Of a DNA stretch of 64,000 bases, positions 33,685-41,900 are shown one piece after another. The stretch covers positions 4,132,501-4,196,500 of the forward strand of contig NZ_CP029189.1 of the NCBI RefSeq assembly GCF_008642275.1, read 5' to 3'. Below the pieces are notes generated by a model. It searched no databases and was not told the DNA's origin. It saw only the letters and a program-made list of their open reading frames with translations. Source of the DNA: Streptomyces venezuelae (GTDB taxonomy: Bacteria; Actinomycetota; Actinomycetes; Streptomycetales; Streptomycetaceae). The stretch's first letter is position 1. Each line of letters starts with the position of its first letter. The position numbers and the translations under genes are program-made.

Positions 33685-34043
33685 GCGAGGCACTCCCGGG
33701 ATTCGCGGGCGGAGCGGTCATCTCCGTCCAGAAAGAACTGCGGGGTGGGTCCGGCGCCGGCGCGAAGAGCACGCAGGTGCGCGGGGACCATCGTTCCGAA
33801 TGCCGGAGCCGGATGCAAGGGCAGATGCACGTGCACGCGCCGGACCTGTCCACTCCCGTGACGGTTCTGACTCATTTCTTCCTACGCATGCTTACGGACT
33901 TCTTTTCCCCGAGACGGGATTCCGTTACAGAACGAGTACGGCCCGATGCGTTTTGGTGGCAGACTGCGGCCCCTGGGGTACGGGGGCCCCGAGACGCTCG
34001 CGCACACCACGCGCACGCCAATGCGATGGGGAGGGCAGTACTA
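33685..34043. other. Divergent promoter region of the WhiJ-like locus
   Basis: The 359-bp space between the ATPase and XRE genes holds no gene. It contains the operator at 33819-33839 and an AT-rich part near 33870-33925 that probably carries the XRE promoter. Confidence 0.55.
33819..33839 (-). promoter_or_regulatory. WhiJ-type operator copy 2
   Basis: The complement is identical over 21 bp to 32734-32754, and the similarity continues as (G/T)TGCA(G/T)CCG. Relative to the ATPase gene on the minus strand it has the same orientation as copy 1 has to the DUF397 gene, 135 bp from the start codon. Confidence 0.65.
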
Positions 34044-34904
34044 GTGACCGCAGAAGCAAGCGGTTCTGTGGTGCGCCGCATCCTCCTGGGCTCCCAGCTC
34101 AGGCGACTCCGAGAATCCCGCGGCATCACCCGTGAGGCGGCCGGCTACTCGATCCGCGCATCCGAATCGAAGATCAGCCGCTTGGAGTTGGGAAGGGTGA
34201 GCTTCAAGGCCAGAGACGTCGAGGACCTCCTCACGCTCTACGGAGTCACGGACAGCACGGAGCGCGAGTCGCTGCTCGGGCTGGTCCGCGAGGCCAACGC
34301 CACCGGCTGGTGGCACAGTTACGGCGACGTGCTGCCCGGATGGTTCCAGACCTACATCGGCCTGGAGGGCGCCGCGTCGCTCATCCGGATCTATGAGGTC
34401 CAGTTCGTCCACGGTCTGCTGCAGACCGAGGCGTACGCCCACGCCGTCGTCAGCCGCGGCATGCCCGGCGCCACCTCCGCCGAGATCGACCGCCGAGTCG
34501 CCCTGCGCCTGGAGCGCCAGAAGGTCCTCGTCTCCGAGAACGCCCCCGTCTTCCACGCCGTACTCGACGAGGCCGCCCTGCGCCGCCCGTACGGCGACCG
34601 CGAGGTCATGCGCGGTCAGCTGGAACACCTCATCGAGGTCTCGCAGCGGCCCAACGTGCAGCTCCAGGTGATGCCCTTCTCCTTCGGCGGCCACGCGGGC
34701 GAGAGCGGAGCCTTCACCCTGCTGCGCTTCCCCGAGTCCGACCTGCAGGACATCGTCTATCTGGAACAGCTCACCAGTGCCCTCTACCTGGACAAGGGCG
34801 AGGAAGTGGGGCAGTACGAGAGGGCGATGGAGCGGCTCCAGACGGACTGCCCCGACGCGGAACGGACCCGGGATCTTCTTCGCGGCCTGCTCCAACTGTC
34901 TTGA
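34044..34904 (+). CDS. XRE-family regulator with DUF5753 (WhiJ-like)
   Basis: DNA-binding regulator of 286 residues. The N-terminal helix-turn-helix is LGSQLRRLRESRGITREAAGYSIRASESKISRLELGRVSFKARDVEDLL (residues about 14-65). The rest is the DUF5753 sensory domain, with LPGWFQTYIGLEGAASLIRIYEVQFVHGLLQTEAYA, the usual family signature. It belongs to the large Streptomyces family of WhiJ/AbaA-type developmental regulators that work with DUF397 proteins. Start GTG 34044 is set by GGAGGG at 34030-34034; the frame is open much further but without a site. It likely binds the long elements at 32734 and 33819. Confidence 0.92.
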   Translation: MTAEASGSVVRRILLGSQLRRLRESRGITREAAGYSIRASESKISRLELGRVSFKARDVEDLLTLYGVTDSTERESLLGLVREANATGWWHSYGDVLPGWFQTYIGLEGAASLIRIYEVQFVHGLLQTEAYAHAVVSRGMPGATSAEIDRRVALRLERQKVLVSENAPVFHAVLDEAALRRPYGDREVMRGQLEHLIEVSQRPNVQLQVMPFSFGGHAGESGAFTLLRFPESDLQDIVYLEQLTSALYLDKGEEVGQYERAMERLQTDCPDAERTRDLLRGLLQLS

Positions 34905-34939
34905 TTCGCACGTAGTATGACGTCTGATCAGTGCATGAT

Positions 34940-34951
34940 GACCGATCGGTC
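34940..34951. promoter_or_regulatory. Palindrome upstream of the aldehyde dehydrogenase gene
   Basis: GACCGATCGGTC is a perfect 12-bp palindrome 42 bp before ATG 34994. ACCGATCGGT is a frequent core for TetR-type operators; no cognate regulator is adjacent. Confidence 0.4.
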
Positions 34952-34993
34952 TCCGGTGCAGCGCAAGGGTGCGCGCTCGCAGTAAGGGATGGC

Positions 34994-36451
34994 ATGTCCA
35001 TATTCAGCGACCTGGCTCACCAGTACATCGACGGCGAATGGCTGGCCGGTACCGGTTCGTGGGACATCATCGACGTCAACCCCTTCAACGGGGAGAAGCT
35101 CGCGGCCATCACGGTGGCCACCGTCGAGCAGGTGGACCAGGCCTACCGCGGCGCCGAACGCGCCCAGCGCGAGTGGGCCGCCACCAGCCCCTACATCAGA
35201 CGTTCCGTCCTGGAGCGCGCCCTGCGGATCACCGAGGAGCGCCAGAAGGAGATCGTCGAGGCGATGATCGACGAGCTCGGCGGGACGCGTCCCAAGGCCG
35301 AGTACGAGGTCCACCTCGCGATGGAGTTCATCCGCGAGTCCCTCCAGCTCGCCGTCCGGCCCGAGGGGCGGATCCTGCCCTCGCCGGTCGAAGGCAAGGA
35401 GAACCGCGTCCAGCGGCTCCCCGTGGGCGTCGTGACGGTGATCAGCCCGTTCAACTTCCCCTTCCTGGTGACCCTGAAGTCGGTCGCCCCGGCCCTGGCG
35501 CTGGGCAACGCGGTCGTCATCAAGCCCAACCAGAACGCCCCGGTCGTGGGCGGCGGCGTGATCGCCAAGATCTTCGAGGACGCCGGGCTGCCGGCCGGCC
35601 TGCTGAACGTCCTGGTCACCGACATCGCCGAGATAGGCGACGCGCTCCTGACGCACCCCGTCCCCAAGGTCATCTCGTTCGCGGGATCGGACCGGGTCGG
35701 CCGGCATGTCGGGGCGATCGCCGCCCGCCACTTCAAGCGCACGGTCCTGGAGCTCAGCGGCAACAGCGCGCTCGTCGTGCTCGACGACGCCGACCTCGAC
35801 TACGCGGTGGACGCGGCCGTCTTCAGCCGCTTCGTCTACCAGGGCCAGGTCTGCATGGCCGCCAACCGGATCCTCGTCGACGCCTCCGTCGCCGAGGAGT
35901 TCACCGAGAAGTTCACCGCACGCGTGCGGGCCCTCAAGACGGGCGACCCGCACGAGGCCGACACCCACATCGGCCCCCTGATCAACTCCTTCCAGGCCGA
36001 CGCCCTGACCGCGCTCGTGGACCAGGCCGTGGAATCCGGAGCGCAGGCGCTCGTACGGGGGTCTACGCGCGGCAACCTGGTCGAACCCACGGTGCTCGCC
36101 GGGATCCCCGAGGACTCCCCGCTGCTGAGCCAGGAGATCTTCGGCCCGGTGGCCCTGCTGGTGGTCTTCGACGGCGAGGACGAGGCCGTACGCCTGACCA
36201 ACGCGACCCCCTACGGGCTGAGCGGCGCCGTGCACACCCGGGACGTGGAGCGGGGCGTCCGCTTCGCCCAGCGGATCGAGACGGGCATGATGCACGTCAA
36301 CGACTCCACGATCGGGGACGAGCCGCTGGCCGCCTTCGGCGGGGAGAAGGCCTCGGGTCTGGGCAGGCTGAACGGCGAGGCCACGGTCGAGGCCTTCACC
36401 ACGCAGAAGTGGATCTCCGTCCAGCACGGCCGGACGGCCTTCCCGTTCTAG
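34994..36451 (+). CDS. Aldehyde dehydrogenase, benzaldehyde/vanillin dehydrogenase type
   Basis: NAD(P)-dependent dehydrogenase of 485 residues that oxidises aldehydes to acids. Motifs in order: cofactor-binding VVTVISPFNFPFLVTLKSVAPALALGNAVVIKPNQ, FAGSDRVGRHVG (Rossmann turn), catalytic Glu in LELSGNSALVVLDDADLD, catalytic Cys287 in FVYQGQVCMAANRI, and the C-terminal EIFGPVALL. The sequence resembles aryl-aldehyde dehydrogenases more than succinate-semialdehyde enzymes, but the substrate is inferred. ATG 34994 follows AAGGGA; an upstream in-frame start at 34931 lacks a site. It follows the XRE regulator by 89 bp with a palindrome between. Confidence 0.9.
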   Translation: MSIFSDLAHQYIDGEWLAGTGSWDIIDVNPFNGEKLAAITVATVEQVDQAYRGAERAQREWAATSPYIRRSVLERALRITEERQKEIVEAMIDELGGTRPKAEYEVHLAMEFIRESLQLAVRPEGRILPSPVEGKENRVQRLPVGVVTVISPFNFPFLVTLKSVAPALALGNAVVIKPNQNAPVVGGGVIAKIFEDAGLPAGLLNVLVTDIAEIGDALLTHPVPKVISFAGSDRVGRHVGAIAARHFKRTVLELSGNSALVVLDDADLDYAVDAAVFSRFVYQGQVCMAANRILVDASVAEEFTEKFTARVRALKTGDPHEADTHIGPLINSFQADALTALVDQAVESGAQALVRGSTRGNLVEPTVLAGIPEDSPLLSQEIFGPVALLVVFDGEDEAVRLTNATPYGLSGAVHTRDVERGVRFAQRIETGMMHVNDSTIGDEPLAAFGGEKASGLGRLNGEATVEAFTTQKWISVQHGRTAFPF

Positions 36452-36489
36452 CTCACACGGGTCGTCCCCCCAGGGGGTGTCTTGCGGGC

Positions 36490-36516
36490 CGTGCCGGGCT
36501 CGCGGTGTCCGGCACG
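36490..36516. terminator. Hairpin after the aldehyde dehydrogenase gene
   Basis: CGTGCCGG (36490-36497) pairs with CCGGCACG (36509-36516), loop of 11 bases, 40 bp after the stop. Confidence 0.5.
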
Positions 36517-36631
36517 CACGCTCGGCGCGTTGTCGTCGATCGCCGACGCTCCGCGTCGGCTCCCTGCTCCGCCTTGCGATCGCAGGTACCGGGCACCGCT
36601 CCCTGACCCCACCCGACCCACGAGACACCCC

Positions 36632-36637
36632 CTAGAC
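36632..36637 (+). promoter_or_regulatory. Candidate -10 box of the penicillin-binding protein gene
   Basis: TAGACT lies 37 bases before TTG 36675, leaving a short leader with GGGGGAGAA. GACACCCCCT just before it is the complement of AGGGGGTGTC at 36472-36481. Confidence 0.4.
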
Positions 36638-36674
36638 TCGGCCGGGCGTAGGCAGCCGCCCGGGGGAGAACGAG

Positions 36675-38762
36675 TTGAGCAACATACCGGAGACCGGCCG
36701 GACCCCTCGGGTCCAGAACCGGCTCGTCGTCATCCAGATCGTGGTCTTCTCGCTGTTGCTCACGCTGGGCGGACGCCTGTGGTACCTCCAGATCCGCAAC
36801 GGGTCGGAGTACACGGACGAGGCGAAGAACAACCACGTGCAGCAGGTGGTCCAGCCCGCCGTGCGCGGTTCGATCCTGGACTCGCGCGGGGTCCCGCTCG
36901 CCGACAACGCGACCCACCTCGTGGTCTCCGCCAGCCGTACCGAGCTGCTGACCATGAAGGACAAGGGCCGGTCCGTACTGACCCGGCTCGCCGGGGTGCT
37001 GGGCATGGACCCCCAGGAGGTCGTCGACAAGGTCCGGCTCTGCGACTCCAAGACCAAGCAGCCCTGCTGGAACGGCTCCCCCTACCAGCCGATCCCGGTC
37101 AGCGACGAGGCCACCACCGAGCAGGCCCTGCAGATCCGCGAGCACCCCGAGGACTTCCCGGGCATCACGGCCGAGGCGACCGCCCTGCGCCGGTACGCGG
37201 CCCCGGACGCGGCCAACACCTCCCAGGTGCTGGGCTACCTCTCGCCGGTAACCGACGAGGAGATCGCCAAGGCGAAGAAGTCGGACTCGCCGTACCTGCG
37301 TTCCGACCAGGTCGGCCGCTCCGGCCTGGAGCGCACGTACGACAAGGAGCTGCGCGGCAAGGCGGGCGTCACCCGCTACGAGGTGGACAACCTCGGCCGG
37401 GTCATCGGCCAGGGCGAGACCGACCCGGCGAAGCCCGGCTCGAACATCGTGACCTCGATCGACTCCCGCGTGCAGGCGGTCGCCGAGCGTGAGCTGAACA
37501 ACGCGATGGTCGAGGCCCGCAAGGTCAACGACAAGAACACCGGTCGCAACTACGAGGCCGACTCGGGCGCCGTCGTGGTGATGGAGACCAAGACCGGCCG
37601 GGTCGTGGCGATGGCCTCCAACCCGACCTACGACCCCAACGCCTGGGTGGGCGGCATCTCCGCGAAGGACTACGCGGGCCTCACCGACAAGGAGTCGAAC
37701 TACCCGCTGCTGAACCGGGCCATCCAGGGCCAGGCGGCACCGGGCTCCATCTTCAAGGTGGTCACCTCGACGGCCGCGGTCAATGCCGGGTACCCGTTCA
37801 ACAACCGCTACCCCTGCCCCAGCTCGTACTCGGTCGGCAGCCAGACCTTCACGAACTTCGAGTCGCAGGGCCACGGTGACATCACCATCGGCCGGGCGCT
37901 GGAGGTCTCCTGCGACACCGTCTACTACGCGCTCGCGGACCAGGAGTGGAAGAAGGACGGCGGCATCAAGCCGAGGAAGGACCCGAAGGACTGGTTCCTC
38001 AAGACCGCCCACGAGTTCGGGCTGGGCAAGCGCACGGGCATCGACCTGCCGAACGAGGTCCCGGGCCGGGTCCCCGACCGGAAGTGGAAGCAGGACTTCT
38101 TCGACGCGAACAAGGACGCCTGGTGCCGCGACGGCAAGAAGAACGGCTCCTTCGCCGAGAAGATCGCCTACGAGAACTGCCGCCAGGGCAACCAGATGCG
38201 CGAGGGTGACGCCATCAACTACTCGATCGGGCAGGGCGACACGCTCGTCACCCCGATCCAGATGGCCTCCGTCTACGCGGCCATCGCCAACGGCGGCACG
38301 ATCCACCAGCCCAGCATCGGCAAGGCGATCGTGAGCGCCGACGGGAAGTCGGTCCAGGAGATCGCGCCGAAGGAGCAGGGCAGGCTGCCGATGGACGCCA
38401 GGACCCGCGACGACATCGACGAGGCCCTCGCCGGCGTCGCCACCAACGGCAGCGCGGCCTGGCGCTTCGGCGGCTGGCCGCAGAAGCAGATCCCGATGCA
38501 CGCCAAGACGGGTACGGCCGAGGTCCAGGGCAAGCAGACGACCTCGTGGTTCGCCTCGTACACCGAGGACTACGCGATCGTCATGACGATCTCCCAGGGC
38601 GGCACCGGCTCGGGTGCCTCGGGACCGGCGGTCCGCAGCATCTACGAGGCCATGTACGGGCTCGACCCGACGGGCAAGCAGGACCTCTCCAAGGCCCTGC
38701 TCCCGAAGCCCGCCGGCGCGCTGCCGGCGATCCGCCCCGACGGGCAGATCGAAGGGAACTGA
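36675..38762 (+). CDS. mrdA: Penicillin-binding protein 2, class B transpeptidase
   Basis: High-molecular-weight PBP of 695 residues that crosslinks peptidoglycan. One membrane helix near the N-terminus (LVVIQIVVFSLLLTLGGRLWYLQI), then the PBP dimerisation domain (RGSILDSRGVPLADNATHLVV) and the transpeptidase domain: SxxK with Ser358 in APGSIFKVV, the second motif in YSIGQGDTLVTPIQMA, and HAKTGTAEVQG (KTG). A loop with extra Cys residues (LCDSKTKQPC) is present in the N-terminal part. The start is TTG 36675 with GGGGGAGAA six bases upstream. It is not beside mreBCD, so it is probably one of the additional class B PBPs of Streptomyces used in growth or sporulation. Confidence 0.92.
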   Translation: MSNIPETGRTPRVQNRLVVIQIVVFSLLLTLGGRLWYLQIRNGSEYTDEAKNNHVQQVVQPAVRGSILDSRGVPLADNATHLVVSASRTELLTMKDKGRSVLTRLAGVLGMDPQEVVDKVRLCDSKTKQPCWNGSPYQPIPVSDEATTEQALQIREHPEDFPGITAEATALRRYAAPDAANTSQVLGYLSPVTDEEIAKAKKSDSPYLRSDQVGRSGLERTYDKELRGKAGVTRYEVDNLGRVIGQGETDPAKPGSNIVTSIDSRVQAVAERELNNAMVEARKVNDKNTGRNYEADSGAVVVMETKTGRVVAMASNPTYDPNAWVGGISAKDYAGLTDKESNYPLLNRAIQGQAAPGSIFKVVTSTAAVNAGYPFNNRYPCPSSYSVGSQTFTNFESQGHGDITIGRALEVSCDTVYYALADQEWKKDGGIKPRKDPKDWFLKTAHEFGLGKRTGIDLPNEVPGRVPDRKWKQDFFDANKDAWCRDGKKNGSFAEKIAYENCRQGNQMREGDAINYSIGQGDTLVTPIQMASVYAAIANGGTIHQPSIGKAIVSADGKSVQEIAPKEQGRLPMDARTRDDIDEALAGVATNGSAAWRFGGWPQKQIPMHAKTGTAEVQGKQTTSWFASYTEDYAIVMTISQGGTGSGASGPAVRSIYEAMYGLDPTGKQDLSKALLPKPAGALPAIRPDGQIEGN

Positions 38763-38813
38763 GCGGCAACCCGACCGCCAATGAGGACATGATCTGACCT
38801 CAATGCTCCGTAG

Positions 38814-38862
38814 CGTGGGTGGTGTCGGGGGGAAGAAGCCCCCCGGCACACCTCACCCACAA
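38814..38862 (+). terminator. Terminator after the PBP gene
   Basis: The core stem 38822-38832/38839-38849 has 11 bp with one G-T pair and loop AAGAAG; outer bases GTGGGTGGT and ACCTCACCCAC extend it with a small bulge. Confidence 0.75.
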
Positions 38863-38873
38863 GGCGGTCGGTC

Positions 38874-39386
38874 ATGGCTCAGATTTCCTCCGAAGTCCTC
38901 GGCGACGAGCGCGGCACTCTCCTCGCCTTCGTCGAAGCCCAGCGCACGGCGATCCGCGAATCGCTCCTCGGGCTCAGCGAGGAGCAGGCCGCGAGCCGCC
39001 CCAGCGCCAGCGAGCTGACCCTGTCCGGGCTGCTCAAGCACGTGGCCGAGGTCGAGCTGAACTGGCTGCGTCTCGCCCAGCAGGCGCCCAACGAGCGTGA
39101 GCGCACCCAGGAGACCTGGAGCGAGGCCTTCCGTCTGGTCGACGGCGAGTCGATCCCGTCGGTCCTCGCCTTCTGGGACGAGGTCGCGGAGCAGACGGCG
39201 GCCTTCATCGCCGCCGTCCCGAGCCTGGACGACAGCTTCCCGCTCCCGCCGGCGCCCTGGTTCCCCAAGGACGCGAAGGTCTCGATGCGCTGGATGCTCC
39301 TGCACCTGGTGGAGGAGTTCGCCCGGCACGCGGGTCACGCGGACATCGTCCGCGAATCCCTCGACGGCACCAAGGCGATGGGCTAG
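38874..39386 (+). CDS. DinB-family protein (DUF664)
   Basis: Four-helix bundle protein of 170 residues. Conserved metal-ligand histidines are in LSGLLKHVAEVELNWLRL (residues about 48-65) and in WMLLHLVEEFARHAGHADIVRESLDG near the C-terminus. Family members include bacillithiol/mycothiol-dependent transferases and DNA-damage-inducible proteins of unknown activity; in actinobacteria a mycothiol-linked detoxification role is plausible but inferred. Start ATG 38874 follows AAGGCGG. Only 24 bp separate it from the PadR gene, which however has its own leaderless-type promoter. Confidence 0.85.
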   Translation: MAQISSEVLGDERGTLLAFVEAQRTAIRESLLGLSEEQAASRPSASELTLSGLLKHVAEVELNWLRLAQQAPNERERTQETWSEAFRLVDGESIPSVLAFWDEVAEQTAAFIAAVPSLDDSFPLPPAPWFPKDAKVSMRWMLLHLVEEFARHAGHADIVRESLDGTKAMG

Positions 39387-39398
39387 CGGCCGGGGGCA

Positions 39399-39404
39399 TA
39401 GCCT
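39399..39404 (+). promoter_or_regulatory. -10 box of a probably leaderless padR transcript
   Basis: TAGCCT lies exactly six bases before ATG 39411 and no ribosome binding site is visible. Confidence 0.5.
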
Positions 39405-39410
39405 GGCCCC

Positions 39411-40040
39411 ATGTCAGCGATCCGGCTTCTTGTCCTCGGCGCGGTCCGCCAGCACGGGCGGGCCCACGGGTACCAGGTACGCAACGACCTGGAGTACTGG
39501 GGCGCCCACGAGTGGTCGAACACCAAGCCCGGATCGATCTACCACGCGCTCAAGCAGATGGCGAAGCAGGGCGTCCTGCACGCTCACGAGGTGGCGCCGA
39601 GCGCCGCGGGCGGGCCGCCGCGCACCGAGTACGAGGTGACGGACGCCGGCCGCGAGGAGTACTTCAGGCTGCTGCGCGAGGCCCTCGCGGCGTACGACCA
39701 GAAGACGGACGTGCTGTCGGCGGCGATCGGTTTCATGGTCGATCTGCCGCGGGCGGAGGTGCTCGCGCTGCTCCGGGAGCGGATGGCGAAGCTGGCGCTC
39801 TGGCGGTCGTCGGTGACGGACTACTACACGCCGGAGGGCGGCCCGGAGGCGCTGGGTCACATCGGCGAGATCATGCACATGTGGGTCCACTCCGCGGATG
39901 CCGAGGCGGAGTGGACGCGGGGGCTGGTGGCCCGGATCGAGGGGGGCGCGTACTCCTTCGCCGGTGAGGGCGGCGATCCGTTCGTGGGGGTCCTCGCGGA
40001 CGGCCAGGAGAATCCGTACGCCGCGCACCAGGACGCGTAA
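39411..40040 (+). CDS. PadR-family repressor
   Basis: Regulator of 209 residues. The N-terminal winged helix is typical: IRLLVLGAVRQHGRAHGYQVRNDLEYWGAHEW, then PGSIYHALKQMAKQGVLHAHEV and RTEYEVTDAGREEY (residues about 3-85). The C-terminal part is a helical dimerisation domain (AYDQKTDVLSAAIGFMVDLPRAEVLALLRERM). It is followed after 78 bp by a DrrAB-type ABC exporter whose promoter region holds two TCAA-N2-TTGA boxes, so it very likely represses that exporter, releasing it when a drug binds, as PadR-like LmrR does. Confidence 0.92.
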   Translation: MSAIRLLVLGAVRQHGRAHGYQVRNDLEYWGAHEWSNTKPGSIYHALKQMAKQGVLHAHEVAPSAAGGPPRTEYEVTDAGREEYFRLLREALAAYDQKTDVLSAAIGFMVDLPRAEVLALLRERMAKLALWRSSVTDYYTPEGGPEALGHIGEIMHMWVHSADAEAEWTRGLVARIEGGAYSFAGEGGDPFVGVLADGQENPYAAHQDA

Positions 40041-40101
40041 TCAAGTTTGACTAGCTGGAAGGCGGGCATTACCTTGGGCGCGCCCAGCTACTCAAACTTG
40101 A
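40041..40101 (+). promoter_or_regulatory. Mirrored PadR operators over the ABC exporter promoter
   Basis: TCAAGTTTGA (40041-40050) and TCAAACTTGA (40092-40101) are each palindromic and complement one another. The longer arms 40043-40058 and 40084-40099 match in 15 of 16 positions as an inverted repeat. Between them is a promoter: TTGACT (40047-40052), 16-bp spacer, TTACCT (40069-40074). Confidence 0.75.
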
Positions 40102-40118
40102 CTAATAGAGGAGCGGTT

Positions 40119-41045
40119 TTGGCGATCTCCGTCCAAGGCGTCCACAAGCGGTACGGCGGCAAGCCCGCGCTCGCGGGGCTCGACCTGGAGGTGAAGCCCG
40201 GGACGGTGCACGCCGTCCTCGGCCCCAACGGAGCCGGAAAGACCACGGCGGTGCGCGTCATGAGCACCCTGCTGCGGTACGACGAGGGCGTGGTCCGGGT
40301 CGCCGGCCACGACGTACGCACCCAGGCGCCGGCCGTCCGCGCCCGGATCGGGCTGCTCGGCCAGCACGCGGCGCTCGACGAGGAACTGTCCGGGCGGCAG
40401 AACCTGGAGATGTTCGGCCGCCTCAACCACCTCGGCGCACGGCGGGCCGGGCAGCGGGCCGGCGAACTGCTGGACCGCTTCGGCCTCGCGGACACCGGCC
40501 GCAAGCCGGTGGAGCAGTACAGCGGCGGCATGCGGCGCCGGCTCGACCTCGCGGCGTCGCTGATCACCGAGCCGGAGGTGCTCTTCCTCGACGAGCCGAC
40601 CACCGGGCTCGACCCGCGCGGCCGCGCCGAGGTGTGGAGCGCGGTCCGCTCCCTGGTGGGCGGCGGCACAACCGTCCTGCTGACCACCCAGTACCTGGAG
40701 GAGGCCGACCAGCTGGCCGACCGCATCACCCTGATCGACGCGGGTCGGGTGGCGGCCGAGGGCACGGCCGACGCGCTGAAGTCCCTCGTCGGGGCGGACC
40801 GGATCGTCGTCGTCCTGCGGGACGCGGCACGGCTCGCGCAGGCGGCGCGGCTGCTGCCGGACCCGGCCGTGGACCCGGACTCCCTGACCCTCAGCTTCCC
40901 CGTGGAGGACCGGATGGCGGGCCTGGCCCTGACCCTGCGGACGCTTCAGGAGGCCGGCATCGAGGCCGCCGACCTCGCCGTCCGGCGCCCCACGCTGGAC
41001 GAGGTCTTCCTGCACCTGACCGACCGCGAGGAGGTGGCCGCATGA
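40119..41045 (+). CDS. ABC exporter ATPase, DrrA type
   Basis: Nucleotide-binding subunit of 308 residues. Walker A is [12 protein letters not shown], the signature [15 protein letters not shown], Walker [16 protein letters not shown], and the switch His is replaced by Gln in [16 protein letters not shown]. The extended C-terminal domain after residue 220 is usual in daunorubicin-resistance (DrrA) ATPases. The start is TTG 40119 with GAGGAG upstream, giving [14 protein letters not shown]. Its stop overlaps the start of the permease gene (ATGA), showing translational coupling. The pair should export a hydrophobic drug or lipid-like compound under PadR control. Confidence 0.92.
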   Translation: MAISVQGVHKRYGGKPALAGLDLEVKPGTVHAVLGPNGAGKTTAVRVMSTLLRYDEGVVRVAGHDVRTQAPAVRARIGLLGQHAALDEELSGRQNLEMFGRLNHLGARRAGQRAGELLDRFGLADTGRKPVEQYSGGMRRRLDLAASLITEPEVLFLDEPTTGLDPRGRAEVWSAVRSLVGGGTTVLLTTQYLEEADQLADRITLIDAGRVAAEGTADALKSLVGADRIVVVLRDAARLAQAARLLPDPAVDPDSLTLSFPVEDRMAGLALTLRTLQEAGIEAADLAVRRPTLDEVFLHLTDREEVAA

Positions 41046-41824
41046 GCGCGGCATGGGTGGTCTCGGACTCCTGGACGATGACCCGGCGCGAGCTGGCGCA
41101 CTGGGCGCGCCAGCCGGTCCAGGTGGTCGTGGGACTGGTCTTCCCGGTGATGCTGCTCCTGATGTTCGGCTTCCTGATCGGCGGCGGGCGCGGGATCGAC
41201 GGCGAGTACGTGGAGTTCCTGGTGCCCGGGATGCTCGCGCTGACCATGGCCTTCGGACTGGAATCGACGATGACCGCCGTCACCCAGGACCTGAACAAGG
41301 GGGTGATCGACCGGTTCCGCGCCATGCCCATGTCCTCGGCGGCGGTCCTGGTCGGCCGCAGTGCGGCGGACATGCTCCAGTCGGCCGTGGGCCTGGCGGT
41401 CCTCGCGGGCGTCGGCCTGCTGCTGGGCTGGCGCCCGCACGGCTCGCCCGTCGCCACCCTCGCGGCCTTCGCCCTGCTCCTGCTGCTGCGCTTCGCGATG
41501 CTGTGGATCGGCATCTTCCTCGGGATGGTCGCGGGCCGTCCGGAGCTGGTGCAGGCGGTGCAGATCCTCGTGTGGCCGGTCGGCTTCCTCTCCAACGCCT
41601 TCGCCACACCGGAGGCGATGCCGGGCTGGCTGGGGACGGTGGTGGAATGGAACCCGCTCTCGGCGACGGCCACGGCCGTGCGCGACCTGTTCGGCAACCC
41701 GGCCGCGGCGCCCGCGTCGTGGGCCGCCGACCACGCGGCCCTGCTGGCGGTCCTCTGGCCGCTGCTGCTGCTCGCGGTCTTCTTCCCGCTGGCGGTGGGG
41801 CGTTACCGGGGCCTGGGCAAGTAG
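41042..41824 (+). CDS. ABC-2 type exporter permease, DrrB type
   Basis: Membrane subunit of 260 residues with six hydrophobic segments. The N-terminal helix region [36 protein letters not shown] and the conserved [19 protein letters not shown] are typical of DrrB/ABC2_membrane proteins. ATG 41042 overlaps the stop of the ATPase gene by four bases. The substrate is not evident. TipA, a thiopeptide-responsive regulator, is encoded next and has its own promoter. Confidence 0.9.
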   Translation: MSAAWVVSDSWTMTRRELAHWARQPVQVVVGLVFPVMLLLMFGFLIGGGRGIDGEYVEFLVPGMLALTMAFGLESTMTAVTQDLNKGVIDRFRAMPMSSAAVLVGRSAADMLQSAVGLAVLAGVGLLLGWRPHGSPVATLAAFALLLLLRFAMLWIGIFLGMVAGRPELVQAVQILVWPVGFLSNAFATPEAMPGWLGTVVEWNPLSATATAVRDLFGNPAAAPASWAADHAALLAVLWPLLLLAVFFPLAVGRYRGLGK

Positions 41825-41838
41825 CCGCCGAAGCGGGC

Positions 41839-41869
41839 TTGCACCTCACGCCGCGTGAGGGACCACAGT
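41839..41869 (+). promoter_or_regulatory. MerR-type tipA promoter and operator
   Basis: TTGCAC (41839-41844) and CACAGT (41864-41869) are 19 bp apart, the stretched spacing used by MerR activators. The spacer contains the perfect inverted repeat CCTCACG-CCG-CGTGAGG (41844-41860). This matches my memory of the S. lividans ptipA promoter. Confidence 0.85.
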
Positions 41870-41900
41870 GAAGGGCGTACCCAACCTGAGGAGGGAAGAG

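Noticed and set aside
34931..34993. Upstream ATG 34931 as start of the aldehyde dehydrogenase
   Set aside because: It would add 21 unconserved residues and overlap the palindromic control region; AAGGGA precedes ATG 34994.
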